Shown here one piece after another: positions 27,719 through 35,847 of a DNA stretch of 35,892 nucleotides; position 1 is the stretch's first letter; each line of letters opens with the position of its first letter. The stretch is from Minisyncoccota bacterium (lineage in GTDB: Bacteria > Patescibacteriota > Minisyncoccia > Phycocordibacterales > JACOZG01). The notes beneath the pieces were generated by a model. It was not told the origin of the DNA, ran no database searches, and saw only the letters and a list, made by a program, of their open reading frames with translations. The stretch lies in contig JAGVGK010000025.1 of assembly GCA_020057185.1 (NCBI GenBank), positions 1-35,892 on the forward strand, given 5' to 3'. The translations under genes and the position numbers were made by a program.

Positions 27719-28723
27719 ATGGAAAATCAAGGAAGCGAACAGTTTGATTTCGTGGGAATAGGAGATATTGTGACCGATGCTTTTATTCGGCTGAAAAATG
27801 CAGAATTACATTGCGATATCAACCACGAACACTGCGAAATTTGCATAGACTTCGGCGCTAAGATTCCCTACGAATCGGTCACCACCGTGCCGGCGGTTGG
27901 TAATAGTCCTAATGCCACGGTCGCGGCGGCGCGCCTCGGTTTGAGAACCGCGCTCGTGACTGATCTCGGCGATGATTATCACGGGAAAGAAGCCCTCACC
28001 ACCCTAACTAACGAAAAAGTTGATATTCGATTTGTAAAACAACACGCCGGTCAGAAAACTAATTATCATTATGTCTTGTGGTACCAAGATGACCGCACTA
28101 TTTTGATCAAGCATGAAAAATACCAGTATGTTTTACCAGAAATAGGAAAACCTAAATGGATTTATTTGAGTTCGCTCGGTGAACACTCGCTCGCTTACCA
28201 TGAATTAATCGAAAAATATTTACAGGCAAATCCGGAAGTGAAACTCGCCTTCCAACCCGGTACTTTCCAAATTAGTTTGGGGCCGGAAAAATTAAAGGGA
28301 ATTTATGCCCGCACGGAAGTTTTTTTCTGCAACACCGATGAAGCGCGCGCAATTCTTAAAACAAAGAGCGAGACAATTCTAGAACTCTTGAACGGAATTC
28401 GCGCGCTTGGTCCAAAAATCGCTGTGATTACCGATGGCGTGATCGGCGCTTACGCTTCGGACGGGATCCAATCATGGTTCATGCCACCTTATCCCGACCC
28501 CGCTCCGCCCCTGGAACGTACCGGCGCCGGCGACGCTTTCTCCGCCACGCTCACGACCGCTCTCGCTTTAGGAAAAACTTTACCCGAAGCTCTTCGTTGG
28601 GGGCCAATTAATTCCATGTCCGTTGTGCAGAAAGTTGGCGCCCAAGCTGGTCTCCTCACGCGCGAAGCGCTTGAGCAATATCTCGCTCAAGCGCCCGATG
28701 ACTACCAGCCGAAAACTATTTAA
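27719..28723 (+). CDS. PfkB-family carbohydrate kinase
   Basis: ribokinase fold; C-terminal RTGAGDAFSATLTTALALG signature. Confidence 0.9.
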   Translation: MENQGSEQFDFVGIGDIVTDAFIRLKNAELHCDINHEHCEICIDFGAKIPYESVTTVPAVGNSPNATVAAARLGLRTALVTDLGDDYHGKEALTTLTNEKVDIRFVKQHAGQKTNYHYVLWYQDDRTILIKHEKYQYVLPEIGKPKWIYLSSLGEHSLAYHELIEKYLQANPEVKLAFQPGTFQISLGPEKLKGIYARTEVFFCNTDEARAILKTKSETILELLNGIRALGPKIAVITDGVIGAYASDGIQSWFMPPYPDPAPPLERTGAGDAFSATLTTALALGKTLPEALRWGPINSMSVVQKVGAQAGLLTREALEQYLAQAPDDYQPKTI

Positions 28724-28951
28724 TTAGTTCCCCGACATCGCCATCCCGCCCTTGTCACACTTCTTGCACATAGACTTGTGATTAATTATTTCTACAATTG
28801 CCGAGAGACCAACCACGATATAAATTATTTTTGTTAATGTCGAACCATCGCCGGTGATATTACTAATCCCCCAATCAAAGAGAGCAATCGCAAGCCAATT
28901 CAACCCACCAATAATCAACAAGATAAACGCGATCGAATGTAATCCTTTCAT
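28724..28951 (-). CDS. DUF378 family small membrane protein
   Basis: MKGLHSIAFILLIIGGLNWLAIALF...IIYIVVGLSAI. Confidence 0.8.
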   Translation of the reverse strand: MKGLHSIAFILLIIGGLNWLAIALFDWGISNITGDGSTLTKIIYIVVGLSAIVEIINHKSMCKKCDKGGMAMSGN

Positions 28952-29020
28952 ATTAATAAAATTTAGCTAATAATGTCGGCAATTCCGACCCCCGTAGTAT
29001 ATCACAACCTTGTCAAATAC

Positions 29021-30013
29021 TTATCCCCTTCTCTTTATCACCCGCTTGACCGCTGCGATAATCCCCTCCACGCCCAAACCGTAATGTTCGATCAGCTCGG
29101 CGGGGGTCCCTGATTGACCAAATTGATCACGGACGCCAACCAACTCCATCGGCACTGGATAATTAACCGCGAGAAGTTCGGCGACCGCCCCGGCCAAACC
29201 CCCCGCCTGCTGATGTTCTTCCACCGTCACCACCGCCCCGGCCCGTTTCGCTTCGGCGAGAATCGTTTTCTGATCGAGCGGTTTAATCGTGTGGCAATTA
29301 ATCACCGTCACCATAATTTTTTCTCGCGCGAGGAGCCGAGCGGCGACGAGCGCGTGGTAAACGAGCGACCCGCAAACAATGATCGCCACCGTCGGCTTTT
29401 CGGGCGTGATCAAAATATTAGCTTGACCAATCACAAACGGCGATTCCTCGGTCGTGATAACGGGCGTCTTCTCACGCGCGAGACGAAGGTAGACCGGCCC
29501 TTCATATTTGGCGATCGCTAGCGTCGCTCGCTTAGCCTCAAGTGCATCGGCCGGTGCAATCACGGTCATTCTTGGGATTACCCGCATAATGGCGATATCT
29601 TCAATTGCTTGATGCGTCCCCCCGTCGGGTCCAACCGAGACACCGGCATGCGAACCAATAATTTTCACATTCCGATTGTTGTAACAAACCGTGGTCCGAA
29701 TCTGCTCCCAATTCCGGCCCGGACTAAACATCGCGTAAGAAGAAAGAAACGGGATTTTCCCCATCGCCGCCAAGCCAGAAGCGACCGCCGCTAGATTCTG
29801 CTCGGCAACACCAACCTCCACGAAGCGTTTGGGAAACTTGGCACGAAAGAGATGCATTTGCGTTGATTCGGTTAAATCGGCACACAAGCCCACCACCCGC
29901 TCATCTTGCTCGGCCGCCAACACCAGCCCCTCGCCGAAACCCCGCCGAATCGGCACCTGCTCGACATTCAGATCAAAGATTTTGGGATTAAGTTTTTGCG
30001 CGGGGTTGAGCAT
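29021..30013 (-). CDS. transketolase, C-terminal subunit
   Basis: ALVLAAEQDERVVGLCADLTES, GVSVGPDGGTHQAIEDIAIMR, VTVEEHQQAGGLAGAVAE. Confidence 0.93.
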   Translation of the reverse strand: MLNPAQKLNPKIFDLNVEQVPIRRGFGEGLVLAAEQDERVVGLCADLTESTQMHLFRAKFPKRFVEVGVAEQNLAAVASGLAAMGKIPFLSSYAMFSPGRNWEQIRTTVCYNNRNVKIIGSHAGVSVGPDGGTHQAIEDIAIMRVIPRMTVIAPADALEAKRATLAIAKYEGPVYLRLAREKTPVITTEESPFVIGQANILITPEKPTVAIIVCGSLVYHALVAARLLAREKIMVTVINCHTIKPLDQKTILAEAKRAGAVVTVEEHQQAGGLAGAVAELLAVNYPVPMELVGVRDQFGQSGTPAELIEHYGLGVEGIIAAVKRVIKRRG

Positions 30014-30062
30014 AATTATTTTATAATTCTACCACATTAAGCTATTTTCCATAACATTTAAA

Positions 30063-30542
30063 TCAAAAATAAGTCAAAATTAAATATAAAATAAGTACAA
30101 TTAAACTAGCGATAAGGACTTTTCTTGCATAGGAGCTTTTTGTATTAAGTTGAGTTGTCTGCCATTTGCCGACAGGGTTCTTTAATCTAAATCGAACAGA
30201 AAAAATTACGAAGGACAAACCGAGACAGATAATAGATATTAATTGGACCCAAAGAATTAATTTTCCATAATTTACATGATCGATAGATCCTAAAAACAAA
30301 AAACTACCACATAAAGAAAGAATACTAAGAAATATTATACCTACCAGTAAATAATCGAATTTCGTGTAAAATTCCTGACCACCAGCCCCTATTACGAAGG
30401 GGGCAAAATCTTTAGATAATTCCTTTTCTCTTTCTTTTGTCAGTCCTCGCGGTCTATAATTTTTATTAAAGATTGTTTGTTTAAGAGTTACAATTATTAT
30501 TCCCAACATCATTGCTATGCCGATAAATATAAAAATTATCAT
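30063..30542 (-). CDS. hypothetical membrane protein
   Basis: multiple hydrophobic helices; AT-rich. Confidence 0.5.
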   Translation of the reverse strand: MIIFIFIGIAMMLGIIIVTLKQTIFNKNYRPRGLTKEREKELSKDFAPFVIGAGGQEFYTKFDYLLVGIIFLSILSLCGSFLFLGSIDHVNYGKLILWVQLISIICLGLSFVIFSVRFRLKNPVGKWQTTQLNTKSSYARKVLIASLIVLILYLILTYF

Positions 30543-30605
30543 GAGTCTAGTTTAACATAACTTAAACCTCTGATCCAAAACTTATCAATTTGGCCCATCA
30601 ATTAT

Positions 30606-30621
30606 TCATGTTCGCTTTGGA
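30606..30621. repeat. 16-bp direct repeat, distal copy (tktN 3'-end remnant)
   Basis: TCATGTTCGCTTTGGA identical to 31278-31293; minus-strand frame reads ..YIQSEHE*. Confidence 0.8.
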
Positions 30622-30640
30622 TATAATTTGACCACATTAG

Positions 30641-30931
30641 TTATTTCCTAACAGTTAACTCCAGGCCTAGACCATATGTCACTTTGTTTAGAAATGATAG
30701 TGAGGGATTGACTCGTCCGGATTCAAAACGGGCTAAAGCGGGTTGAGCGACACCAATTTTCTTTGCTAAGGCTTTTTGAGTAAGCTTTCTTTGGATCCGA
30801 GCGCTGATTAAAGCATCAATAATTTTGAATTCAAATTCTAAATCATTATAAGCCTTTCTGAACCCGGAATTCTTCATCCACTTGTCATGCAAATCACGAA
30901 ACGACTTTAGTTTTATTTTTGGTTTTTTCAT
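30641..30931 (-). CDS. XRE-family HTH antitoxin (HigA-like)
   Basis: RKLTQKALAKKIGVAQPALARFESGRVNPSLSFL. Confidence 0.85.
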   Translation of the reverse strand: MKKPKIKLKSFRDLHDKWMKNSGFRKAYNDLEFEFKIIDALISARIQRKLTQKALAKKIGVAQPALARFESGRVNPSLSFLNKVTYGLGLELTVRK

Positions 30932-30953
30932 ACTAGCGAGTATAACATATATG

Positions 30954-31268
30954 TTATTGAAAATGCAAGAAGTTTAACCTCTGCCGAGCGGTGGATAAAT
31001 CTTTAAGCTTCAACTCCTGAGATTTTTTGTGAATTGCGTAGAGAAGAATAATTTGGCTTTCAAAAAATGTATAGAAAATTCTTATACTCTCAAGGCTTCT
31101 AATTCTTAATTCGTACAAATCTTTCTCTAGCCTTTTACTGTCAGGCATCATCAGTTGATATGTTCTTTGGGACAGTAACTGAATACTTCTATCTACTCTA
31201 GCCCTTGTTGTTTTATCCAGAGAATTAAGAAACCGCTCGATATCTCTATGATAGTATTTTACTTCCAT
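30954..31268 (-). CDS. RelE/HigB-like toxin (phage Gp49-like)
   Basis: KRLEKDLYELRIRSLESIRIFYTFFESQIILLYAIHKKSQELKLKDLSTARQR; precedes the antitoxin. Confidence 0.82.
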   Translation of the reverse strand: MEVKYYHRDIERFLNSLDKTTRARVDRSIQLLSQRTYQLMMPDSKRLEKDLYELRIRSLESIRIFYTFFESQIILLYAIHKKSQELKLKDLSTARQRLNFLHFQ

Positions 31269-31273
31269 AATTT

Positions 31274-32140
31274 TTACTCATGTTCGCTTTGGACACGACC
31301 CCAGAGGGTGCGGAGTTCTTTGATTGCTTGATCACCTTCGACTTTAGTCGGCGTTTTGCCATGCCACTCGTATCGGTGTTCGAACATTCCAACGCCCTTG
31401 CCGGGAATAGTGTGCGCGATAATCACCGTCGGCTTGCCAAAAACCGCTTTCGCTCGACCGACTGCGTCATTTATTTCTTCAAAATTGTGTCCATCAATCT
31501 CAATTACTTGCCAATTGAACGCTCGCCATTTATCAGCCAACGGCTCGAGCGGCATAATGTCTTCGGTGAAGCCATCAATTTGAATGTTGTTGCGATCCAC
31601 GATGGCAATGAGGTTGCGGAGACCTTCCCGCCCCGCGAGCAACATCGCCTCCCAAGTATTCCCGGCATCGAGCTCGCCGTCGGACATCAAACAATAAATA
31701 AATTTGGTGGAGGCCTCGCCGTGATCCATCTTTTCGGCGAGCGCCATCCCCACGGCTTGCGACAGACCCTCGCCGAGCGGCCCGGAACTCGTTTCCAACA
31801 TCGGCAACCACTCGCGATGGGGATGACCCTGCAAACGCGAACCAAACTTACGCAAAGTTTTCAATTCTTCAATGGGAAAATAACCAGCATGCGCCATCGT
31901 AGCGTAGAGCACCGGACAAATGTGACCGTTAGAAAGTATCAAACGATCGCGATCCGGCCACTTCGGATCGCGTGGATCGTGCTTCAAGAGATGGAAGTAG
32001 AGCGCGGTGAAAATATCCGCCATCCCGAGTGGCCCGGCCGTGTGACCGGAACCAGCAACGACAAGCATCTCGATAATTGACCGACGAATGTCATTCGCTT
32101 TCTTTTCTAAAAATTTAATTTTATCGTCGTGTAAGTGCAT
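31274..32140 (-). CDS. transketolase, N-terminal subunit
   Basis: GHTAGPLGMADIFTALYF, DRLILSNGHICPVLYA, LPMLETSSGPLGEGLSQAVGMA, MSDGELDAGNTWEAML. Confidence 0.94.
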   Translation of the reverse strand: MHLHDDKIKFLEKKANDIRRSIIEMLVVAGSGHTAGPLGMADIFTALYFHLLKHDPRDPKWPDRDRLILSNGHICPVLYATMAHAGYFPIEELKTLRKFGSRLQGHPHREWLPMLETSSGPLGEGLSQAVGMALAEKMDHGEASTKFIYCLMSDGELDAGNTWEAMLLAGREGLRNLIAIVDRNNIQIDGFTEDIMPLEPLADKWRAFNWQVIEIDGHNFEEINDAVGRAKAVFGKPTVIIAHTIPGKGVGMFEHRYEWHGKTPTKVEGDQAIKELRTLWGRVQSEHE

Positions 32141-32163
32141 AAGTAGCTTTTAGGTTTTAGCTG

Positions 32164-32805
32164 TTAGCTTTTAGGAAGAAGGGATTGGAGAGATTGGAGA
32201 GAAATAATCGGGTTGGGGGTTTGCCAAATGGCCGAGCCGATAATTAAGTTATCCACCCCGGCCTCGAGCGCCAACTTTGCTGTCTCCAGATTCACGCCAC
32301 CATCAAGTTGGATTATAACATTCGGCGCGAGTGAGCGTAAGTGCTTAACTTTCTCCAGCACGCGCGCATCGAAAGGATGACCTTGTTCGCCAATCTCGGC
32401 AATCGACATTAGGTGAACCAAGTTAATTTTCGGAAGATAAGGCACCAACGCTTCGATCGAGGTGGGCAAAAGAAATGCTACCCCAATTTTCACAACCGAT
32501 AACGAAAACGCCTCAAGAATTTCACTAAAATGATCTGTTGCTTCATGGTGAATAATTATTCGATCGACAACTTCCGCCCAATCACGGACAATTTCCTCCG
32601 GTTTTTCCACCATTAGATGTACTTCGATTTTAGCTTTCCCCTCAAGAAATCGGAGATCTTCAATTGCATTCCAACTTTTAGCCGGCGTAAAATAACCATC
32701 AGTGACATCGAGATGCACCCAGTCCGTGTAACCTTCGAGAATCTTGAGCTGACGCTCGACTTCACTGTAAGTCTGACCAATCACTGCCGGGATAATCTGC
32801 GCCAT
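32164..32805 (-). CDS. rpe: ribulose-phosphate 3-epimerase
   Basis: WVHLDVTDGYFTPAKSW, VHLMVEKPEE, IQLDGGVNLETA, GSAIWQT. Confidence 0.92.
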   Translation of the reverse strand: MAQIIPAVIGQTYSEVERQLKILEGYTDWVHLDVTDGYFTPAKSWNAIEDLRFLEGKAKIEVHLMVEKPEEIVRDWAEVVDRIIIHHEATDHFSEILEAFSLSVVKIGVAFLLPTSIEALVPYLPKINLVHLMSIAEIGEQGHPFDARVLEKVKHLRSLAPNVIIQLDGGVNLETAKLALEAGVDNLIIGSAIWQTPNPIISLQSLQSLLPKS

Positions 32806-32807
32806 AA

Positions 32808-33275
32808 TTAAAATTCTGGATCAGGTCTTAATTTATAATCGAGTTTAGCAATTCGACGAATATGTCGATCGTCGCCAGAAAATGGCGTCTCCAGCCAGAG
32901 TTTGATAATTTCCTTAGCGCGGTCAAGATCAACCAGTCGAGCGCCGAGAGACAGAATATTGGCATTGTTGTGTTCGCGTGAGAGTTTAATTACTTCACTT
33001 GGACCGCCATAAAAGACCGCCGCCCGAACATGTTTGAACCGATTAGCGCACATCGCTTCGCCTTGACCCGAACCGCCAAAAATAATTCCTCGATGATTCT
33101 CTGGATCAGACGCCACCATTTTAGCGACGATATCAACAAAATCCGGATAGTCATCCGTCGGCTCGAGTTTGAACGCCCCTTCATCATTTGTCTCGTGTCC
33201 CAAAGACCGCAAATAAACCTTAATTTTCTCTTTCATCTCAAACCCCGCATGATCCGCGCCCAAAAAGATTTTCAT
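32808..33275 (-). CDS. rpiB: ribose-5-phosphate isomerase B
   Basis: MKIFLGADHAGFEMKEKIK, DYPDF, GIIFGGSGQGEAMCANRFKHVRA, SREHNNANILSLGAR. Confidence 0.94.
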   Translation of the reverse strand: MKIFLGADHAGFEMKEKIKVYLRSLGHETNDEGAFKLEPTDDYPDFVDIVAKMVASDPENHRGIIFGGSGQGEAMCANRFKHVRAAVFYGGPSEVIKLSREHNNANILSLGARLVDLDRAKEIIKLWLETPFSGDDRHIRRIAKLDYKLRPDPEF

Positions 33276-33321
33276 CCCGTTAGAGGCAGGTCGCGGTTAA
33301 ACGACCGCGGCCTCTAACGGG
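33276..33321. repeat. 46-nt compound hairpin abutting the rpiB start codon
   Basis: CCCGTTAGAGGC...GCCTCTAACGGG 12-bp stem with an inner GC-rich hairpin. Confidence 0.85.
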
Positions 33322-33398
33322 ATTCATTCCCAAGAGGCAAAGATTGATCAACCTACCTGCCGATAAATTATTTTTGATAATTTTAATAATTTTTAATT

Positions 33399-33659
33399 TC
33401 ATACTCCAATTTTTAACCAACATTTAAGTCGATTTTTGAGATAACGCTTACCCATACCAGACTTTAAATATTTCTCTCTAGCTCGAGCATCCCCTTCGCT
33501 CAATCCCGCTTCATAGTATATCAGAACGAATGGGCCTCGATTTCTAGTGTAAGTAGATTTTCCGGATTGATGCTCTGCTAAACGTCTCCGTAAATCTTTA
33601 GTCGAACCAGTATATAACTTATTATTTTTCTCACTTCTTAATACATAGGTGTAAAACAT
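33399..33659 (-). CDS. GIY-YIG single-domain endonuclease
   Basis: FYTYVLRSEKNNKLYTGSTKDLRRRLAEHQSGKSTYTRNRGPFVLIYYE. Confidence 0.92.
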   Translation of the reverse strand: MFYTYVLRSEKNNKLYTGSTKDLRRRLAEHQSGKSTYTRNRGPFVLIYYEAGLSEGDARAREKYLKSGMGKRYLKNRLKCWLKIGV

Positions 33660-33665
33660 TTTATT

Positions 33666-33971
33666 TTATTGCTTTTCTCCCTTAAGAATAATTTTCTGAT
33701 CAAAACCTCCCCGCGCCTCGCGTTTCTTCCTTCGCGATTCTTCCACTCCTTTATATTCGGGAAGTTTTTTGAGTGCTTCAACCACCTCTACAACATCAGC
33801 CAACTCTTCCAGATCACCATCTTCATCAAACTCTTTAACCTCCTCTCCTAGCTTCTTGATAAGTTCAACTTTATATTCTTCAGGAGAAGCTACTCTTTTC
33901 TCATAGCTAATTCCCTTTTGGTCAAGGATTTGAGGAATCTTGTCTCTAACTAATTTGTTATAACTTGGCAT
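33666..33971 (-). CDS. MazG/phosphoribosyl-ATP pyrophosphohydrolase-like house-cleaning protein
   Basis: YNKLVRDKIPQIL...LIKKLGEEVKEF...LEELADVVEVVEAL; start trimmed to MPSYNKL. Confidence 0.8.
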   Translation of the reverse strand: MPSYNKLVRDKIPQILDQKGISYEKRVASPEEYKVELIKKLGEEVKEFDEDGDLEELADVVEVVEALKKLPEYKGVEESRRKKREARGGFDQKIILKGEKQ

Positions 33972-33981
33972 TTTTTTTAAC

Positions 33982-35001
33982 TTAAGCTGACCCAGTTTTA
34001 ATAACATGTTGGACTAATGTGTGTGTATACCCCATCTCGTTATCGTACCAAGCTAGAACTTTAACCAGATTGCCCCCGGCCACACGGGTCATTTCTAAAT
34101 CAGCAATGGAGGCGTAAGAATCGCCGATAATATCGGAAGATACAAGTGGTTCATCGGATGTTTTGAAAATTCCTTTCCACCGTGGTTCTTGAGCGGCCTT
34201 GCGTAAAATATTATTCACTTCTTCTTTGCTGGTCATCTTTTTAGTTACAAAAGTTAGGTCAACATAAGAACCGACAAGGGTTGGAACCCGAACCGAAATG
34301 CCATCAAAGAACGGCACCCCTTTAACCGCCTGCGTGACTGATGTGGCGGCGCCAGTTGAGGAGGGGACAAGATTATGGGCGGCGGCACGACCTTCCCGCC
34401 AATCTTTTTTATTTGGTCCATCCACCAGAGACTGACTGGCGGTATAGCTATGAACAGTATCCAAAAGAGCTTTTTCGATATCAAGCGTCTCTTCAATAAT
34501 AGCCACAATCGGACTCGCGGCGTTCGTGGTGCAAGAACCATTCGAAGTAATTTGGCAATGTTCGAGCTCGACTTCATTAATCCCCATCAACACGGTCGCG
34601 CCGACGATCCCGGGCACGGGATCGCCCTTCACCGGCGCCGAGACGACCACCTTCCGCGCGCCAGCGTCAAGATGCGCTTTCGCTTTATCATAACTGGTGA
34701 AAAAACCGGTCGACTCCACCACCACATCAATTTGCAAATCGTGCCACGGTAAATGTGCCGGCTCCTTCTCCTGACACACGCGAATCTCGTGACCATTCAC
34801 CACCAACATTTTCTCCTTCACCGTCACCGGATGCGCGTAGCACCCGTAAGCGCTGTCATAACGAAGAAGATAAGCGAGATTCTCCAAGTCGCCAAGATCA
34901 TTGACCGCCACTACTTCCAACTCCGGTCGTTCAATTGCAATTTTCAAAAACGCCCGCCCAATTCTTCCTAACCCATTAATTCCTACGCGTATTTTTTTCA
35001 T
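33982..35001 (-). CDS. gapA: glyceraldehyde-3-phosphate dehydrogenase, type I
   Basis: MKKIRVGINGLGRIGRAFLK, SNGSCTTNAASPIV, WYDNEMGYTHTLV; start trimmed to ATG at 35001. Confidence 0.96.
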   Translation of the reverse strand: MKKIRVGINGLGRIGRAFLKIAIERPELEVVAVNDLGDLENLAYLLRYDSAYGCYAHPVTVKEKMLVVNGHEIRVCQEKEPAHLPWHDLQIDVVVESTGFFTSYDKAKAHLDAGARKVVVSAPVKGDPVPGIVGATVLMGINEVELEHCQITSNGSCTTNAASPIVAIIEETLDIEKALLDTVHSYTASQSLVDGPNKKDWREGRAAAHNLVPSSTGAATSVTQAVKGVPFFDGISVRVPTLVGSYVDLTFVTKKMTSKEEVNNILRKAAQEPRWKGIFKTSDEPLVSSDIIGDSYASIADLEMTRVAGGNLVKVLAWYDNEMGYTHTLVQHVIKTGSA

Positions 35002-35049
35002 AGTGTTTATATTATAGTCGATTACGCGTTTAGATACAAAGAGCCCCCG

Positions 35050-35456
35050 CTCAGCCAATGGCCAAGCGAGGGGTGTTAAGACACAATTTTATTTTATCAA
35101 GACAAGAATAAAGTGTGTCTAGGGCCTTTATTACTTCTGGATTTGCCGCTGTTATTCGGCTTATCCTGGGTTGGCCATCCCAATTTGGCCCGGCCTTTTT
35201 ATCTCCTTTCTGTGACTAGCAATTATTGCTAGCCATTGTCACGGCAGTGACCGCCGATGTGGGGTCACGCGCCGGCGTTGCGACCGTCAATCATTACAAA
35301 AAAGGTTTGGGCTTCCATCGGACGCCCACGTGCGGTGCCAGTTTTCATGGGATTCTCCCTGTAAACGATCTGCTCAAGATGGTTGCGGGCTAACGCTCGC
35401 GTCATTCCACCATCTCAAGTCTGCGTCCAGTATACACGAATCAGTTTTCTTGTCAA
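35050..35456 (-). ncRNA. candidate structured transcript, possibly carrying a 27-aa ORF (35265-35348)
   Basis: minus-strand TTGACA-16-TATACT promoter (35456-35429), several hairpins, GGGAG before ATG of MKTGTARGRPMEAQTFFVMIDGRNAGA*, terminator-like hairpin near 35043-35072. Confidence 0.35.
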
Positions 35457-35525
35457 GCTTTTTCCCAAATTGTCATCGGGATAAGTCAAAAAATGGCTTA
35501 TTTTATGGCTTTTTTAGATAGGGAT

Positions 35526-35562
35526 AAAAAAGACCCGAGCGTTCCGTAGGAAACGCCCGGGC
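35526..35562 (-). terminator. rho-independent terminator
   Basis: minus strand CCCGGGCGTTTCCTACGGAACGCTCGGGTCTTTTTT. Confidence 0.75.
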
Positions 35563-35847
35563 ATCAAGCATGAAAACCTTCGTTTATTCCGTTTTGGTCT
35601 CCTTTTATTATGCCTTTTTCCAACAAAAGAAAACACAGAAACGAACTACGGATTGTGCGAAAGACCAAACACTACGGAGGGAAACCACTCATTTCTCTCA
35701 TTTTCGTCTCCTTACAATGAGAAAAAAACCTGACTTACATCCGACTGCCAAATTCAGTTTACTACTTCCAAATTAGTCGTCAATAGGAAAAAGCCTAAGT
35801 TCCAGAATTAATTGCAACACTTGATTTAGCCATTAAGCTATTCAAGT

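Noticed and set aside
33399-33971. A third 3'-end-capture insertion (GIY-YIG plus MazG-like genes between rpiB and gapA)
   Set aside because: Looked for a duplicate of the gapA 3' end near 33275-33400 and 33640-33680 and found none.
35047-35200. Open frame ..KAGPNWDGQPRISRITAANPEVIKALDTLYSCLDKIKLCLNTPRLAIG* after the second AAAGGAG
   Set aside because: No ATG, GTG or TTG start in the frame after the preceding TAG; kept only as part of the structured-transcript observation.
35050-35456. tmRNA or RNase P RNA
   Set aside because: No tRNA-like T-loop GGTTCGA with acceptor pairing, no tag ORF context, and no RNase P conserved core motif recognised.
35570-35776. 68-aa plus-strand ORF
   Set aside because: No recognisable family or good start signal; the region reads better as a minus-strand transcription unit ending at the 35526-35562 terminator.
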